Source of the DNA: Blastococcus sp.
GTDB taxonomy: Bacteria; Actinomycetota; Actinomycetes; Mycobacteriales; Geodermatophilaceae
NCBI GenBank assembly: GCA_025963345.1
Contig: JAOPUS010000307.1
Span: 1 to 18,521 of the forward strand
Direction: 5' to 3'
Length of the DNA: 18,521 bases
Positions within the stretch are counted from its first letter, which is position 1. Each line of letters opens with the position of its first letter. Below, piece by piece: positions 6,880 to 13,545 of the stretch. The notes below the pieces were generated by a model. The model made no database searches, was not told the DNA's origin, and saw nothing but the letters and a program-made list of their open reading frames with translations. Position numbers and translations under genes: made by a program.

Positions 6880-6926
6880 CGAAGTGTCCTCTCGGGGCAG
6901 TGGCTGGTGGATGTTCCGGACGGCGG

Positions 6927-7802
6927 TCATGCCACGGTGGTGAGCTGGAAGAAGAGGTCCTCGATGCCGCGCTGGACCGGGCGGAGGTCGACGAGCGTGA
7001 GACCCGCGGCCGCCGCGACCGCGCCGACCTGTGACGGATCGGTCCCGGGCGCGACCAGGCCGCCGTCCGCCCCGTGTTGCACGTGGAACCCCGCCGCCTC
7101 GAGCGAGAGGGCCAGCGCCGCAGGGTCGACCGCCCGCACGGCGGTGCCCTCGGCGCCCAGCAGCTCGGCGACCGACGCGTCGGCGACGATCCGGCCGTTG
7201 CCGATCACCAGCAGCCGGTCGACGGTGTGCTCGACCTCGCCGAGCAGGTGGCTGGAGAGCAGCACCGTGCCGCCCCGGGCGGCGTGCGACCGGAGCAGGT
7301 CACGCATCCAGCGGATGCCCTCCGGGTCCAGGCCGTTGGCCGGCTCGTCGAAGACCAGTACCGGCGGCTCGGCCAGCAGTGCGCCGGCGATCCCGAGCCG
7401 CTGCCGCATGCCCAACGAGTAGCCGGCGATCCGCCGATGGGCGGCGTCGGTGAGGCCGACCAGGTCGAGCACGTCGTCCACGCGGCCGACGGAGACCCCG
7501 ATCGTCTGGGCCAGCAGCCGCAGGTGGGTTCGGCCGGTCCGCCCCGGGTGCACGGCGGAGGCGTCGAGCAGGGTGCCGATGACGGCGCCCGGGTTGGGCA
7601 GCTCCACGTAGAGGCGCCCGTCCACCATCGCGGACCCCCTGGACGGCGCGACCAGCCCGGTCATCATCCGCATCGTCGTGGTCTTGCCGGCGCCGTTCGG
7701 CCCGAGGAAGCCGGTCACGGTCCCCGGCTCGAGGGTGAACGAGACGTCGTCGACGACGGTCCGGTCGCCGTACTTCTTGGTCAGTCCGCTGACCGTGATC
7801 AT
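6927..7802 (-). CDS. ABC transporter ATP-binding protein (BcrA/DrrA-like)
   Basis: A 291-residue ATPase with Walker A GPNGAGKTT (34-42), signature YSLGMRQRL (128-136), Walker B VLVFDEP (148-154) and switch His185 in LLSSHLLGEVE. The signature with SLGMRQ in place of SGGQ is usual in the BcrA/CcmA-like subfamily that pairs with ABC-2 permeases. The last 80 residues are a small regulatory extension ending DLFFQLTTVA. The ATG at 7802 follows GGAGG. It powers transport by the permease encoded directly downstream. Its promoter region is shared with the divergent histidine kinase gene, which suggests that the kinase-regulator pair controls the transporter; this is inferred from arrangement. Confidence 0.92.
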   Translation of the reverse strand: MITVSGLTKKYGDRTVVDDVSFTLEPGTVTGFLGPNGAGKTTTMRMMTGLVAPSRGSAMVDGRLYVELPNPGAVIGTLLDASAVHPGRTGRTHLRLLAQTIGVSVGRVDDVLDLVGLTDAAHRRIAGYSLGMRQRLGIAGALLAEPPVLVFDEPANGLDPEGIRWMRDLLRSHAARGGTVLLSSHLLGEVEHTVDRLLVIGNGRIVADASVAELLGAEGTAVRAVDPAALALSLEAAGFHVQHGADGGLVAPGTDPSQVGAVAAAAGLTLVDLRPVQRGIEDLFFQLTTVA

Positions 7803-7818
7803 CGGAGCCTCCGCTCTG

Positions 7819-7835
7819 GACCGGCCTGTCCGGTC
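7819..7835. repeat. Inverted repeat GACCGG/CCGGTC in the divergent control region
   Basis: GACCGG (7819-7824) and CCGGTC (7830-7835) are perfect 6-base arms around a 5-base centre, 17 bases upstream of the ATPase start codon. The site could be an operator or a leader hairpin for the transporter gene. In GC-rich DNA arms of this length occur by chance, so the call is tentative. Confidence 0.3.
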
Positions 7836-7883
7836 TCTGGCACGAGCCTGTCGAGAAGAGCCTGGTCACCGCGTCGGCCGGAG

Positions 7884-7899
7884 GACCTGAGAACAGGTC
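7884..7899. promoter_or_regulatory. Candidate operator GACCTG-N4-CAGGTC
   Basis: GACCTG (7884-7889), AGAA, then CAGGTC (7894-7899) is a perfect inverted repeat near the middle of the 190-base region between the divergent ATPase and kinase genes. NarL/LuxR-type regulators such as the one encoded at 9132-9803 bind short inverted repeats of this size, so it is a natural candidate site. This is inference from position and symmetry. Confidence 0.4.
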
Positions 7900-7980
7900 A
7901 CCGGACGGCGCGGACCCGTCATCCGAAAGTTGACGTCCGACGCCTCCTTCCGGGCGACCCGGTGACGGCGGCGGGACACC

Positions 7981-7992
7981 TACGCTCCGCAC
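7981..7992 (+). promoter_or_regulatory. Candidate -10 box for leaderless transcription of the kinase operon
   Basis: TACGCT (7981-7986) matches the actinobacterial -10 pattern TAnnnT and ends 6 bases before the ATG at 7993. No Shine-Dalgarno sequence precedes that ATG. The spacing suits transcription starting on the A of the ATG, giving a leaderless mRNA, which is common in actinobacteria. A good -35 box is not visible. Confidence 0.45.
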
Positions 7993-9135
7993 ATGGGGCT
8001 CCGGGCGCGCATCTGGCCGGGCCTCAGCACGCGCGGCGTCGTCCTCGAGGTCGCCATCGCGGTACTGAGCACGGTGGCCATCGGGGTGGGCGGCGCGACC
8101 CCCGACCGCGGTCCAGTCACGGTCGCCCTGTTCGCGGCCCTGACCGCGGTCGTCTTCGTCCTCATGCTCACGCTGCGCCGCAGGGCCCCGCTCGTGCCGT
8201 TCCTGGCCAGCGCCGTCCTGTCGGTGCTGTCCCCGGCGATCAACGGCGCCTTGACGCCGCTCTCCTACGCCGTGGGCCGCTACGTCGGACGCTGGCCGGT
8301 CCGGATCGTCGCAGCGCTCGCCGGGATGCTGGCGGTGAGCCGGCCGTGGGCCGGGGGCCCGATCGGTGACCAGGTCAGCCGAGTGATCGGCGGCGCCGTC
8401 CTCGTCCTGCTGCCCGGCGCGATCGGGATCCTCGTACGCACCCGCGCCCTCCTCCTGGCCGTCCTGCGCGACCGCGCCGAGCGGGCCGAGGCCGAGCGGG
8501 AGCTACTGGCGCGCGACGCCGTCCTCACCGAACGCACCCGGATCGCCCGCGAGATGCACGACGCCGTCGGCCACCGGGTCAGCCTGATGGTGTTGCAGGC
8601 GGGAGCGATCGAGATGGCCGCCGGCGACCGCGCCCGCGTCGAGCAGTTGGCCGAGAACGTGCAGACCGCCGGTCGGCAGGCGCTGGAGGAACTGCGCCAG
8701 ATGGTCGGCGTCCTCCGGGCCGGGGAGACCGACGACGAGACACCTCTGGTCCCGCAGCCCGGCCTGACCGACCTCGCGCGGCTGGTCGCCCAGACCCGCG
8801 AGGCGGGGATGACCGTCGAGCTGCGGCCGCTGCCCGAGAGCGATCCGGTGGACCCGGCCGTGGGCCGGGCGGCGTTCCGGATCGTGCAGGAGGCGCTGAC
8901 CAACGCCGCCAAGCATGCACCGGGCGCCTCGGTGTGCGTGACGGTGGAGCGGCCGGACGACGAGCTGGTCGTCCGGGTGGTCAGCGGTCCTGCCGGCCGC
9001 ACGCCCGCGGAGGCATCCGGCGGCGGCTTCGGGCTGGTGGGGTTGGGTGAGCGCGTGCGCACCCTGGGCGGCCGGCTGACCGCCGAGCCACGACTGGACG
9101 GCGGCTTCGCGGTCGAGGCGGTGCTGCCGACGTGA
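7993..9135 (+). CDS. NarL/DesK-type sensor histidine kinase
   Basis: A 380-residue membrane kinase. Four to five hydrophobic segments occupy residues 17-150 with short loops and no large extracellular domain, so it probably senses a signal in or at the membrane. A short coiled region (158-180) leads to the HisKA_3 dimerisation domain, with phospho-acceptor His189 in AREMHDAVGHRVSLMVLQ. The ATPase domain has the N-box EALTNAAKHA (300-309, Asn304) and the G-box GFGLVGLGERV (345-355). It should phosphorylate the regulator encoded immediately downstream, whose GTG start overlaps its stop (GTGA). Kinases with this layout often control an adjacent ABC transporter, here divergent at 6118-7802. Confidence 0.92.
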   Translation: MGLRARIWPGLSTRGVVLEVAIAVLSTVAIGVGGATPDRGPVTVALFAALTAVVFVLMLTLRRRAPLVPFLASAVLSVLSPAINGALTPLSYAVGRYVGRWPVRIVAALAGMLAVSRPWAGGPIGDQVSRVIGGAVLVLLPGAIGILVRTRALLLAVLRDRAERAEAERELLARDAVLTERTRIAREMHDAVGHRVSLMVLQAGAIEMAAGDRARVEQLAENVQTAGRQALEELRQMVGVLRAGETDDETPLVPQPGLTDLARLVAQTREAGMTVELRPLPESDPVDPAVGRAAFRIVQEALTNAAKHAPGASVCVTVERPDDELVVRVVSGPAGRTPAEASGGGFGLVGLGERVRTLGGRLTAEPRLDGGFAVEAVLPT

Positions 9136-9803
9136 CCGAACCCATCCGGGTGCTGCTCGTCGACGACGAGGAGCTCGTCCGGTTCGGGCTGCGGACGGTC
9201 CTCGAGTCGGTCGGCGGCTTCACCGTCGTCGGCGAGGCAGGGGACGGCACGGCGGGGGTGCGGGCCGCCCGCGAGCTGAAGCCGGACGTCGTCCTCATCG
9301 ACATCCGCATGCCGGTGATGGACGGCCTGGCCGCGACCCGGCAGATCCTCGCGCTGCCGGACCCGCCGCAGGTCGCCGTCCTCACGACGTTTCACGTGGA
9401 CGAGTACGTGTACGCGGCGCTGGCCGCCGGCGCAGCCGGCTTCCTGCTCAAGGACACCCCGCCCCGGGAGATCGCCGCGGCGGTGCGGGCGGTCGCCGAC
9501 GGCACGGCGACCCTGTCGCCGAAAGTCACCGCGACGCTCATCGACTCCTACGTCGACCGCCGCGCCGCCCCACGCCGGGCGGAGGCCCTGCGCCGGATCA
9601 CCGCACTCTCCGATCGTGAGCGTGAGGTGCTCCGGCTCCTGGGCAGCGGGCAGTCCAACGCCGAGCTGGCCAAGCGATTGTTCGTCAGCGAGGCGACGGT
9701 GAAGACCTACGTCTCCCGGCTGCTGACCAAACTCGACCTGACCAACCGCACACAGGCCGCGATCCTCGCCCACGAGGCCGGTCTGCTCGAAGGAGACACA
9801 TGA
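9132..9803 (+). CDS. NarL/FixJ-family response regulator
   Basis: A 223-residue DNA-binding regulator. The receiver domain (about 4-122) has the acidic pair DD at 11-12, phospho-acceptor Asp57 in VLIDIRMPVMDG, Thr85/Thr86 and Lys107 in LLKDTPP. The LuxR-type helix-turn-helix runs from LSDREREVLRLLGSGQSN through VSEATVKTYVSRLLTKLDL to about residue 215. It is the partner of the kinase encoded upstream (GTGA overlap) and is coupled to the DUF1003 gene downstream (ATGA overlap). Likely targets are its own operon and the divergent ABC transporter, through sites such as the inverted repeat at 7884-7899; this is inferred. Confidence 0.94.
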   Translation: MTEPIRVLLVDDEELVRFGLRTVLESVGGFTVVGEAGDGTAGVRAARELKPDVVLIDIRMPVMDGLAATRQILALPDPPQVAVLTTFHVDEYVYAALAAGAAGFLLKDTPPREIAAAVRAVADGTATLSPKVTATLIDSYVDRRAAPRRAEALRRITALSDREREVLRLLGSGQSNAELAKRLFVSEATVKTYVSRLLTKLDLTNRTQAAILAHEAGLLEGDT

Positions 9804-10198
9804 GCGTCGTCCCGCCCGGTGTGCACGTCGAACACCCCGTGGTGGCGGGGCTGCGCCGCACACGGACCGAGAACGTGCAGCTGCGGGTCGCGGACGCGAT
9901 CACCCGGTTCGCCGGCTCGATGCCCTTCGTCTACGTGCACGTCGTCGTCTTCGCCGGCTGGATGCTGTTCGCCGAGTCCAGCCCGTGGCCCACGCTCACC
10001 CTGGTGGTCTCGCTGGAGGCGATCTTCCTGTCGACCTTCGTGATGATCGGCCAGAACCGGGCGGCGGTCTTCCAGCAGGCCAAGGCCAATCACGACTTCG
10101 TGGAGCAGGAGACCGAGCTGAAGACCAACACCCAGCTCACCCGCGAGATCCACGTGCTCACGACGGAGCTGCATCGCCGGGTGATCGACGGCGTGTGA
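9800..10198 (+). CDS. DUF1003-family small membrane protein
   Basis: A 132-residue protein with the DUF1003 hallmark: ITRFAGSMPFVYVHVVVFAGW leads into a first membrane helix (about 40-58), and TLTLVVSLEAIFLSTFVMIGQNR forms the second (about 65-87). A charged, probably helical cytoplasmic tail follows (88-132). The function of the family is not established. Its ATG overlaps the regulator's stop codon (ATGA), so it is translated with the two-component system and may be an accessory sensor or membrane partner of the kinase; that role is a hypothesis. The stop codon is only 3 bases from the end of the convergent MFS gene. Confidence 0.88.
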   Translation: MSVVPPGVHVEHPVVAGLRRTRTENVQLRVADAITRFAGSMPFVYVHVVVFAGWMLFAESSPWPTLTLVVSLEAIFLSTFVMIGQNRAAVFQQAKANHDFVEQETELKTNTQLTREIHVLTTELHRRVIDGV

Positions 10199-10201
10199 GC
10201 G

Positions 10202-11677
10202 TCACTCGGGGTCGTCGCCGACCAGCGTGCCCCCGGCGACGAGGGCCGCCTCCGGGTGCCGGAGCGCCACGTTCGGCTCCTCGTGGGTGACCGGGTCGCG
10301 GCGCACCGCCGGGATCAGGATCGCGGCGAGCGCGGCCAGGACCAGCGCTCCGGTCAGCAGCAGGAAGCCGTTGACGTAGCCCGCCTCCCGGGGCAGCCCG
10401 TTGGGGCCCATGTGGGCGGTGACGACGCCGGCCATCAGCGCGGACCCGATGGAGCCGCCGATCGTGCGGATGTTGGCGTTCATGCCGCTGGCGACGCCGG
10501 TCTGCTCGTGCGGCACGGCCGCGACGATCAGGTTCGCCATGGAGGAGAAGGCGACGCCGAATCCCGCGCCCATGATCGCGGAGATCAGGTAGATCTCCCA
10601 CCGGTCGTCGTGCGCGAGGGCGAACAGCAGGTAGCCGGTCATGGACAGGACGGTTCCGACGATCAGCACGTTCTTCGAGCCGAACCGCTGCCCCAGCCGC
10701 CCGGCGACCAGCCCCAGGACGAAGGCCGTCACGGTCTGCGGCAGCAGCATCAGGCCGGACTCGGTGACCGAGGCGCCGAACCCGTAGCCGTTCTCCGGGG
10801 AGGTCTGCAGGAACTGGGGGAGAAACGCGAAGGCGGCGTACATGGAGACGCCGAACAGCAGCGCGACCAGGTTGGTCGCCCACACCGCCTTCGTCCGCAT
10901 CATGCGCATGTCGACCAGCGGGTACCGCGCCCGCGACTCGACGACCACCCACAGCACCGCGAGCACCGCCGCGACGGCGAGCAGGCCCAGCACGATCGGG
11001 GAACCCCAGCCCCACTCCGCGGCGCGGCTGACCGGCAGCAGCAGGGCGACCAGCCAGCCGGAGAGCAGCAGCGCCGCGACCCAGTTGATCCGCCCCTCGC
11101 TGCGGGCCTTCGACTCCGGGACGACGAAGTGCGCCCCCGTCGCCGCGACCACCAGGACGATCAGCGGGAACCAGAACAGCCAGGAGGGCCCGAGCAGCTC
11201 GACGATCGGCCCGGCGAGGATCAGGCCCACCCCGGTGCCGGCGGCGGCCATCGAGGCGAGCGCACTGATCGCCCCCGGCACCTTGTCCTCCGGGAACTCG
11301 TCACGGACGATCCCGAAACCGAGGGGCAGCACGCCGCCGCCGATGCCCTGGATGATCCGCGCGGCGATCATCACCCACAGGGACGTCGCCAGCGCGGCCA
11401 GCAGGCAGCCGATCGCGAGCGCGGCCAGTGCGACGACGAACATCCGCTTCTTGCCGGTCATGTCGCCGAGCCGGCCCACGATCGGCGTGAAGATCGACGC
11501 CGACAGGAGATAGGCGGTCAGCACCCAGGTGACGTCGGCCTGGGTCGCGCCCAGCGTCTCCTGGATGGTCGGCAGCACCGGGATCACCAGCGACTGCAGC
11601 AGTGCGAACGCCATCACCCCGGTCGCGAGCACGGCGAAGGTGAGCTGCCGGGGAGCCCGTCGTCCGGTTGTGCCCAC
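10202..11677 (-). CDS. MFS exporter, DHA2 (EmrB/QacA-like) family
   Basis: A 491-residue transporter with about 14 hydrophobic helices. Helix 1 ends in SLVIPVLPTIQETLGA, the usual start of the drug:H+ antiporter-2 family. Motif A, GRLGDMTGKKR (68-78), lies between helices 2 and 3, and a motif C-like stretch GVGLILAGPIVELLGPSW marks helix 5, as in exporters. It should extrude toxic compounds or metabolites using the proton gradient. I prefer GTG 11677, which follows a GGGGGA ribosome-like sequence; GTG 11701 is in frame but has no ribosome site and adds rare codons (AGG, GGG). No adjacent TetR or MarR regulator gene is present. The gene is divergent from the dienelactone hydrolase gene, and the substrate is unknown. 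Confidence 0.9.
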   Translation of the reverse strand: MGTTGRRAPRQLTFAVLATGVMAFALLQSLVIPVLPTIQETLGATQADVTWVLTAYLLSASIFTPIVGRLGDMTGKKRMFVVALAALAIGCLLAALATSLWVMIAARIIQGIGGGVLPLGFGIVRDEFPEDKVPGAISALASMAAAGTGVGLILAGPIVELLGPSWLFWFPLIVLVVAATGAHFVVPESKARSEGRINWVAALLLSGWLVALLLPVSRAAEWGWGSPIVLGLLAVAAVLAVLWVVVESRARYPLVDMRMMRTKAVWATNLVALLFGVSMYAAFAFLPQFLQTSPENGYGFGASVTESGLMLLPQTVTAFVLGLVAGRLGQRFGSKNVLIVGTVLSMTGYLLFALAHDDRWEIYLISAIMGAGFGVAFSSMANLIVAAVPHEQTGVASGMNANIRTIGGSIGSALMAGVVTAHMGPNGLPREAGYVNGFLLLTGALVLAALAAILIPAVRRDPVTHEEPNVALRHPEAALVAGGTLVGDDPE

Positions 11678-11822
11678 GTCGTCCCCCGCCCTCACCCGCA
11701 CACAGTTGCATCAGTCAACGGTCGCCAACAGCGCCGGGGGCCGCTTTGCTCCCGGGTGCGGCGATCGTGACGGCGTGGAGGCGCCCGGCGGAACAGATCC
11801 CGGAACCGAACGACTACACCCA

Positions 11823-11846
11823 CCCCCTCCGGTAGCCGGACGGGGG
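11823..11846. repeat. Inverted repeat upstream of the dienelactone hydrolase gene
   Basis: CCCCCTCCGG (11823-11832), TAG, then CCGGACGGGGG (11836-11846) would pair over 10 bp with one bulged C. It lies about 20 bases before the ATG at 11868 and pairs off the only G-rich stretch upstream of that start. It may be a leader hairpin; chance is possible in such GC-rich DNA. Confidence 0.35.
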
Positions 11847-11867
11847 GACCTGCCCCACGATGAGCCG

Positions 11868-12674
11868 ATGCCGTCCCCCGCCGACCCCCTCGCCGGGTGG
11901 TCGCCCACCGCGTTCACTGCCGCCGGCGTCACCCACGACGTCTTCACCCGCGGCACGGGCCCGGGGGTGGTGCTGCTGCCGGAGATCCCCGGCATGTCCC
12001 CGCAGGTCATGGGGCTGGCCGACCACCTGGTCGGCGAGGGCTTCACCGTCGCCGTCCCCTCGCTGTTCGGTGAGCCCGGCCGCGAGGTGTCCGCCGGGTA
12101 CGCCGTGCGCACCATCGCGAAGGCCTGCATCACCCGCGAGTTCGCGGCGTTCGCCCGCAACGCCGACCGGCCGATCGCCGAGTACGTCCGGGCGCTGGCC
12201 CGCCGGCTGCACGAACGGGCCGGGGGCCCGGGTGTCGGCGTCATCGGCATGTGCTTCACCGGCGGCTTCGCTCTGGCCGCCGCGGTGGAGCCCGCGGTCC
12301 TCGCGCCGGTGGGCAGCCAGCCGTCGGTCCCGTTCCCGCTGGGTCAGGCCCGGCGGCGCGACCTGGGCATGTCCGAGCGGGAGCAGGCGGTCATCGCCGA
12401 GCGGGTGCGCACCGAGGGCCTGTGCCTGGTCGGCCTGCGGTTCAGCGAGGACTCCGCGTCGCCCGGGGACCGCTTCACCGAGCTGGCGACGGCGTTCGGG
12501 CCGGGTTGGCGGGCGATCCCGCTGAACTCCAGGCCCGGCAACCCCGACGGCATCGGCAAGCGCGAGCACTCGGTGCTCACGAGCGCCGACGTCGAGAAGC
12601 CCGGACACCCCACGCACGCGGCGCGCGCCGAGGTCACCGCCTTCCTGCACGAACGCCTCGCCCCGACCGGCTGA
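11868..12674 (+). CDS. Dienelactone hydrolase-family protein
   Basis: A 268-residue alpha/beta hydrolase. The nucleophile elbow is GVIGMCFTGGFALAAA with Cys129, the Cys being typical of dienelactone hydrolases. Glu39 in LLPEIPGM matches the glutamate that interacts with that Cys in the classical enzyme. Asp201 (SPGDRF) and His234 (REHSVL) are plausible remaining triad members. Classical enzymes hydrolyse dienelactone in chlorocatechol degradation, but many actinobacterial members act on other lactones or esters, and no aromatic pathway genes are nearby. I start at ATG 11868 because the family's N-terminus begins about there; the frame is open far upstream but overlaps the MFS gene. The ribosome site is weak. 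The gene ends before a strong hairpin. Confidence 0.85.
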   Translation: MPSPADPLAGWSPTAFTAAGVTHDVFTRGTGPGVVLLPEIPGMSPQVMGLADHLVGEGFTVAVPSLFGEPGREVSAGYAVRTIAKACITREFAAFARNADRPIAEYVRALARRLHERAGGPGVGVIGMCFTGGFALAAAVEPAVLAPVGSQPSVPFPLGQARRRDLGMSEREQAVIAERVRTEGLCLVGLRFSEDSASPGDRFTELATAFGPGWRAIPLNSRPGNPDGIGKREHSVLTSADVEKPGHPTHAARAEVTAFLHERLAPTG

Positions 12675-12692
12675 CCGGCGGTGGCGGGATCG

Positions 12693-12743
12693 TTGTGCGC
12701 GTATCCACCTCATCCGGCGGCTGAGAGGTGGATACGCGCACAA
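12693..12743. terminator. Bidirectional terminator-like hairpin (19-bp perfect stem)
   Basis: The arms at 12693-12711 (TTGTGCGCGTATCCACCTC) and 12725-12743 are perfectly complementary over 19 bp with a 13-base loop. The hairpin sits between two convergent genes, 18 bases after the dienelactone hydrolase stop and 22 bases from the end of the reductase gene. It has no T-run. The length and perfection of the arms could also mean a dispersed palindromic repeat. Confidence 0.75.
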
Positions 12744-12765
12744 TCACGGCCGCTCGCGTGCGGAA

Positions 12766-13386
12766 TCAGTCGTACTCGGGGCCCATGGCGCCCGTCTCGA
12801 CCTCGCCGGCACGCTCGTAGCTGAGGATCAGCGCGCCCGTGGAGGTCGCCGAGTTGGTCGTCAGCCGCCAGGTCCGCGGGACCGCCCCGTCGCCGAAGAG
12901 CCGCTTGCCCTCGCCCAGCACCACCGGGAAGACGATCAGCCGGAGCTCGTCGACCAGGTCCTCCTTCAGCAGGGTCTGGACCAGCCCCGCCGACCCGTGC
13001 ACCTGCAGCTCGCCGCCGTCCTCGGCCTTGAGCTTGCGGACGGCGTCCCCGACGTCGCCCTCGATCAGCCGCGCGGTGTCCCACTCCACCGAGGTCAGCG
13101 ATCGCGACGCGACGTACTTGGTCTTGAAGTTGAGGCCCTGCGAGACAGCGTCGTCGCTGATCATCTTCGGCCAGGAGGCGTAGAAGATGTCGTAGGTCCC
13201 GCGGCCGAGCAGAAAGTCCTCCGCGCCGGTGAACCACTCCTCCATCTGGGCGCCCATGGCCTCGTCGAAGTGCGGCACCAGCCAGCCCTCGTAGCCGAAC
13301 CCGCCGGACGGGTCCTCCCCCGGGCCGCCCGGCGCCTGCATGACGCCGTCCATGGTCAGGAACGTGGTGACGACGAGCTTGCGCAT
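12766..13386 (-). CDS. Dihydrofolate reductase-fold (RibD C-terminal-like) protein
   Basis: A 206-residue protein of the RibD_C/DHFR superfamily. It opens MRKLVVTTFLTMDGVMQAPG, the usual start, then has LLGRGTYDIFYASWP (60-73) and GSAGLVQTLLKEDLVDELRLIVFPVVLGEGKRLF (131-164), where the GSAGL loop and the P-V-V-LGEG-K-LF segment are family signatures. Members bind NADPH, but stand-alone proteins like this one have largely unknown substrates and should not be called folate or riboflavin enzymes without testing. The ATG at 13386 follows a strong GGAGGA ribosome site. It is divergent from the GAF-EAL gene, with 159 bases between them. Confidence 0.87.
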   Translation of the reverse strand: MRKLVVTTFLTMDGVMQAPGGPGEDPSGGFGYEGWLVPHFDEAMGAQMEEWFTGAEDFLLGRGTYDIFYASWPKMISDDAVSQGLNFKTKYVASRSLTSVEWDTARLIEGDVGDAVRKLKAEDGGELQVHGSAGLVQTLLKEDLVDELRLIVFPVVLGEGKRLFGDGAVPRTWRLTTNSATSTGALILSYERAGEVETGAMGPEYD

Positions 13387-13457
13387 GACGATTCCTCCGC
13401 TTCGCTGGGCCGGTCCGGTCGACCACGCCCCCTCATGAAGACGTCGAACGGCGGCCC

Positions 13458-13479
13458 CCCTCATCGACAGAAGTGAGGG
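13458..13479. repeat. Short inverted repeat CCCTCA-N10-TGAGGG upstream of the GAF-EAL gene
   Basis: CCCTCA (13458-13463) and TGAGGG (13474-13479) lie in the divergent region between the reductase and GAF-EAL genes, about 67 bases before the GTG at 13546. It is a possible regulator site; the arms are short, so chance is not excluded. Confidence 0.25.
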
Positions 13480-13545
13480 AATCCTTCAGAAAGTGGCGTG
13501 AACGGCCGATCACCAGGGGGAATCCGCCGGTACAGGGAGACAAAC

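Noticed and set aside
8280..9863. Minus-strand open frame opposite the kinase and regulator genes
   Set aside because: It spans two well-defined genes and shows low-complexity shadow composition.
10256..11770. Plus-strand open frame of about 500 codons opposite the MFS gene
   Set aside because: The product is dominated by Arg, Gln, Asp and His with no membrane or catalytic pattern, whereas the minus strand encodes a clear 14-helix transporter.
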